Below are positions 62,080-64,000 of a stretch of DNA of 64,000 nt, piece by piece (position 1 is the first letter of the stretch; each line of letters begins with the position of its first letter). The notes beneath the pieces were generated by a model. That model was given only the letters and a program-made list of their open reading frames with translations. It made no database searches and had not been told where the DNA came from. A program made the translations under genes and the position numbers. This DNA comes from Pasteurellaceae bacterium Pebbles2 (GTDB lineage: Bacteria; Pseudomonadota; Gammaproteobacteria; Enterobacterales; Pasteurellaceae): NCBI GenBank assembly GCA_023101505.1, contig LVZA01000001.1, forward strand, positions 1,240,001 to 1,304,000, in the 5' to 3' direction.

Positions 62080-63495
62080 ATGAAATTTGTGATTTATGGC
62101 ATAAAGTGCGGTCTATTTTTGTTGAGTTTTTGGGTGAGTAATGCGCTGGCAGAAAAGCCGCCCGAAAATCCATCGGAAACCTTTTCTATTCGATTAAAGC
62201 AAGCCCCATTAGTGGCAACGTTGCAACAAATCGCTTTGGATCACAATGTAAATTTGATTATTGATGACGAACTCACTGGCACTTTATCTTTGCAATTAGA
62301 AAATACATCGCTTGATCGTTTTTTTCATTCCGTCGCCAAGATCAAACGTCTTGATTTAATTAAAGAAAATAACATTTATTATTTGGCGAAACAAAATGAA
62401 CACAGTGCAATGCCTTTTCCTGATGAAATGGCGAAGTTGCTCGAAAATATTGATTTCCCTGCGATGGCGGATTTGCCCAAATTAAACACCGCCACCATTA
62501 AATTACATTTTGCAAAAGCATCAGAAGTGATGAAGTCCTTGACGACGGGAAGTGGATCTTTGTTGTCGTCGAGCGGAAGTATTAGCTTTGATGATCGCAG
62601 TAACTTATTGATTATTAAAGATGAAAATAGTGTGATTAAAGCTATTCGTAAATTAGTAGCAGAATTAGACAAACCGATTGAGCAAATTGCTATTGAGGCT
62701 CGCATTGTTACAATGAGCGATGAAAGTTTGCAAGAATTGGGCGTGCGTTGGGGCTTATTTGATGGTAATAATTCGGCGCATAAAGTGGCTGGTAGTTTGG
62801 CGGCAAATGGGTTTAATAACATTGCGAATAATTTAAATGTGAATTTTGGCACGATCAATTCCCCAGCAGGTTCGGTAGCATTGCAAGTGGCAAAAATCAA
62901 CGGACGCTTATTAGATTTGGAACTTACCGCTTTGGAGCGAGAAAATAATGTCAAAATTATTGCCAGCCCGAAGTTGCTCACAACCAATAAAAAAGCCGCC
63001 AGCATTAAGCAGGGCACGGAAATTCCCTATGTTTCCACGAATGAAAAAAGTGGATCACAAAATGTTGAGTTTCGGGAAGCGGTATTGGGCTTAGAAGTTA
63101 CGCCACATATTTCGCAAAATAACGCTATTTTGTTGGATTTAGTGGTGAGCCAAAATTCGCCAGGGGCGATTGTAAATTCGGGGGAAAGTGAAGTAATTAC
63201 CATTGATAAGCAAGAAATTAATACGCAAGTTTTTGCGAAAGATGGCGAAACTATCGTGCTTGGCGGCGTGTTTCAAGACAATTTAACCAAAGGGGTTGAT
63301 AAAGTACCTGTGTTAGGCGATATTCCTGTAGTGAAACATCTTTTTCGGCGAGAAAGTGAAAAACATCAAAAACGAGAATTGGTGATTTTTGTTACGCCAC
63401 ACATTTTAAAGCAAGGGCAGTCTTTGGCTGAATTTGAGAAAAGTCGTCAAAAAGATCGGAAAATGCTGAATAGAAAAGCAAAACTCGTTCAGTAA
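62080..63495 (+). CDS. comE: Competence secretin ComE (PilQ-like)
   Basis: Outer-membrane secretin through which the uptake pilus and DNA pass. 471 residues with a signal peptide (CGLFLLSFWVSNALA). N-terminal STN/N0 domain (FSIRLKQAPLVATLQQIALDHNVNLIIDDELTGTLSLQL; core LKQAPLVATLQQIALDHNVN), N1 domain, and the C-terminal secretin core ending VPVLGDIPVVKHLFRRES and RELVIFVTPHIL. An uptake core lies in the signal-peptide region (62104). Downstream, the expected comF is absent; a terminator and convergent acpP follow. Confidence 0.93.
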   Translation: MKFVIYGIKCGLFLLSFWVSNALAEKPPENPSETFSIRLKQAPLVATLQQIALDHNVNLIIDDELTGTLSLQLENTSLDRFFHSVAKIKRLDLIKENNIYYLAKQNEHSAMPFPDEMAKLLENIDFPAMADLPKLNTATIKLHFAKASEVMKSLTTGSGSLLSSSGSISFDDRSNLLIIKDENSVIKAIRKLVAELDKPIEQIAIEARIVTMSDESLQELGVRWGLFDGNNSAHKVAGSLAANGFNNIANNLNVNFGTINSPAGSVALQVAKINGRLLDLELTALERENNVKIIASPKLLTTNKKAASIKQGTEIPYVSTNEKSGSQNVEFREAVLGLEVTPHISQNNAILLDLVVSQNSPGAIVNSGESEVITIDKQEINTQVFAKDGETIVLGGVFQDNLTKGVDKVPVLGDIPVVKHLFRRESEKHQKRELVIFVTPHILKQGQSLAEFEKSRQKDRKMLNRKAKLVQ

Positions 63496-63504
63496 ACGAG
63501 TTTG
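63481..63504 (+). terminator. Hairpin over the comE stop codon
   Basis: AAACTCG (63481-63487) pairs with CGAGTTT (63497-63503); the comE stop codon TAA (63493-63495) lies in the loop. Possible terminator or 3' protective hairpin for the com mRNA. Confidence 0.65.
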
Positions 63505-63508
63505 CTAG

Positions 63509-63541
63509 AAAAAATTTAGGCGGTCATTAAAACCGCCTAAA
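63509..63541 (-). terminator. Intrinsic terminator after acpP
   Basis: TTTAGGCGGT (63515-63524) pairs with ACCGCCTAAA (63532-63541), 7-nt loop. On the minus strand the stem is followed by TTTTTTC, correct for acpP. Confidence 0.82.
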
Positions 63542-63547
63542 GAGAAA

Positions 63548-63778
63548 TTATTGATTGTTTTGAACGTAGTCAATCGCAGATTGAACAGTTGTAATTTTCT
63601 CAGCTTCTTCGTCAGGAATTTCGATATCGAATTCTTCTTCTAAAGCCATTACTAATTCAACAGTGTCTAAAGAATCAGCACCTAAATCTTCAATGAATGA
63701 AGCTTCAGATTTTACTTCTTCCTCTTTAACACCTAATTGTTCAACAATGATTTTTTTTACGCGTTCTTCAATGCTCAT
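63548..63778 (-). CDS. acpP: Acyl carrier protein
   Basis: 76-residue acidic carrier of fatty-acid synthesis. The phosphopantetheine attachment site is Ser36 in [20 protein letters not shown]. Start ATG at 63778 follows a short AGGAAAACAA ribosome-binding region on the minus strand. It has its own promoter to the right and a strong terminator; a fab gene usually lies upstream but the nearest 220 bases to the window end hold none. Confidence 0.98.
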   Translation of the reverse strand: MSIEERVKKIIVEQLGVKEEEVKSEASFIEDLGADSLDTVELVMALEEEFDIEIPDEEAEKITTVQSAIDYVQNNQ

Positions 63779-64000
63779 TTTGTTTTCCTATTGTAGTTAC
63801 CCAAATGGTTAGGGTTATTAGTGTATGTATTTTTACAAAACTTGCAAGTGTTTTCTCACAGGTCAAACCCGAAAACATTAGAAAATAACACCGCACTTTT
63901 TCTAAAAAACACATACTATAAAATATTGCTATGTGTTCAAAGCTATATAACTTGAGTTACATAGTGGGCGAATTTTACCATTAAGTCAACTCTTTGGCTA
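63779..64000 (-). promoter_or_regulatory. acpP upstream region with candidate promoter
   Basis: No gene is visible. On the minus strand a candidate promoter is -35 TTGAAC (63935-63940), 16-nt spacer, -10 TAGTAT (63913-63918). The -35/-10 region is framed by an inverted repeat AACACATA (63908-63915) / TATGTGTT (63930-63937), a possible operator. An uptake core is at 63890-63900. Confidence 0.5.

Overview
The window is chromosomal DNA from a member of the Pasteurellaceae, in the clade that uses the Haemophilus influenzae-type DNA uptake signal. The 9-mer AAGTGCGGT (or ACCGCACTT) recurs throughout, very often as inverted pairs between genes. The 16S rRNA, the com competence genes and many gene neighbourhoods match Haemophilus, Aggregatibacter and Rodentibacter relatives; I cannot name the species from sequence alone. 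Nearly all of the window is core genome. No prophage, insertion sequence or CRISPR array was found.

Layout: 1-4.5 kb holds epmB (cut by the window edge), efp, an AraC regulator divergent from an AhpD-like protein, a PerM-type permease, arfA with its built-in hairpin, and a small unknown gene. 4.5-11.6 kb is a leftward run of gor, a DUF2251 gene, eno, pyrG, ygfZ and yicC. 11.7-24.1 kb runs mostly rightward: rph, pyrE, a KefB/C-type antiporter, then leftward metJ, mutM, rpmG, rpmB and radC, then rightward coaBC, dut, slmA, yheU, crp, a methyltransferase and a second KefB/C-type paralogue. 24.1-32.0 kb is the replication and ribosome cluster: recF, dnaN and dnaA leftward, diverging from rpmH, rnpA, yidD, yidC and mnmE. 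A type II restriction-modification pair (32.1-34.1 kb) sits between mnmE and the metNIQ methionine importer, with gmhB beyond.

37.5-43.6 kb is a complete rrn operon: 16S, tRNA-Ile, tRNA-Ala, 23S with an intervening sequence in helix 45, two diverged 5S genes, tRNA-Asp and tRNA-Trp. nrdD and nrdG follow, with a perfect FNR box and paired NrdR boxes. 46.7-56.1 kb is a hexonate/hexuronate catabolic locus: a leftward operon (Zn-dehydrogenase, TRAP transporter P-Q-M, SDR, kdgK, eda) diverging from uxuR, uxuA and a DMT transporter, controlled by two UxuR-like palindromes around a consensus CRP site. The right end has a DUF554 gene, mrcA (PBP1A) diverging from the comABCDE DNA-uptake operon, and acpP.

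How the genes work together: the sugar-acid locus encodes import and conversion to 2-keto-3-deoxygluconate, then to pyruvate and glyceraldehyde 3-phosphate. crp lies in the same window, and candidate CRP-type sites control both the sugar locus (CRP-N) and the com operon (CRP-S). metJ lies in the same window as a met-box candidate before metNIQ. The least ordinary items are the HinfI-like restriction-modification cassette whose methyltransferase has a Met in the SAM-binding glycine motif, the 23S intervening sequence, the second 5S gene with compensatory substitutions, the arfA nonstop hairpin, the layered nrdD control region, and the routine use of uptake-sequence pairs as terminators.
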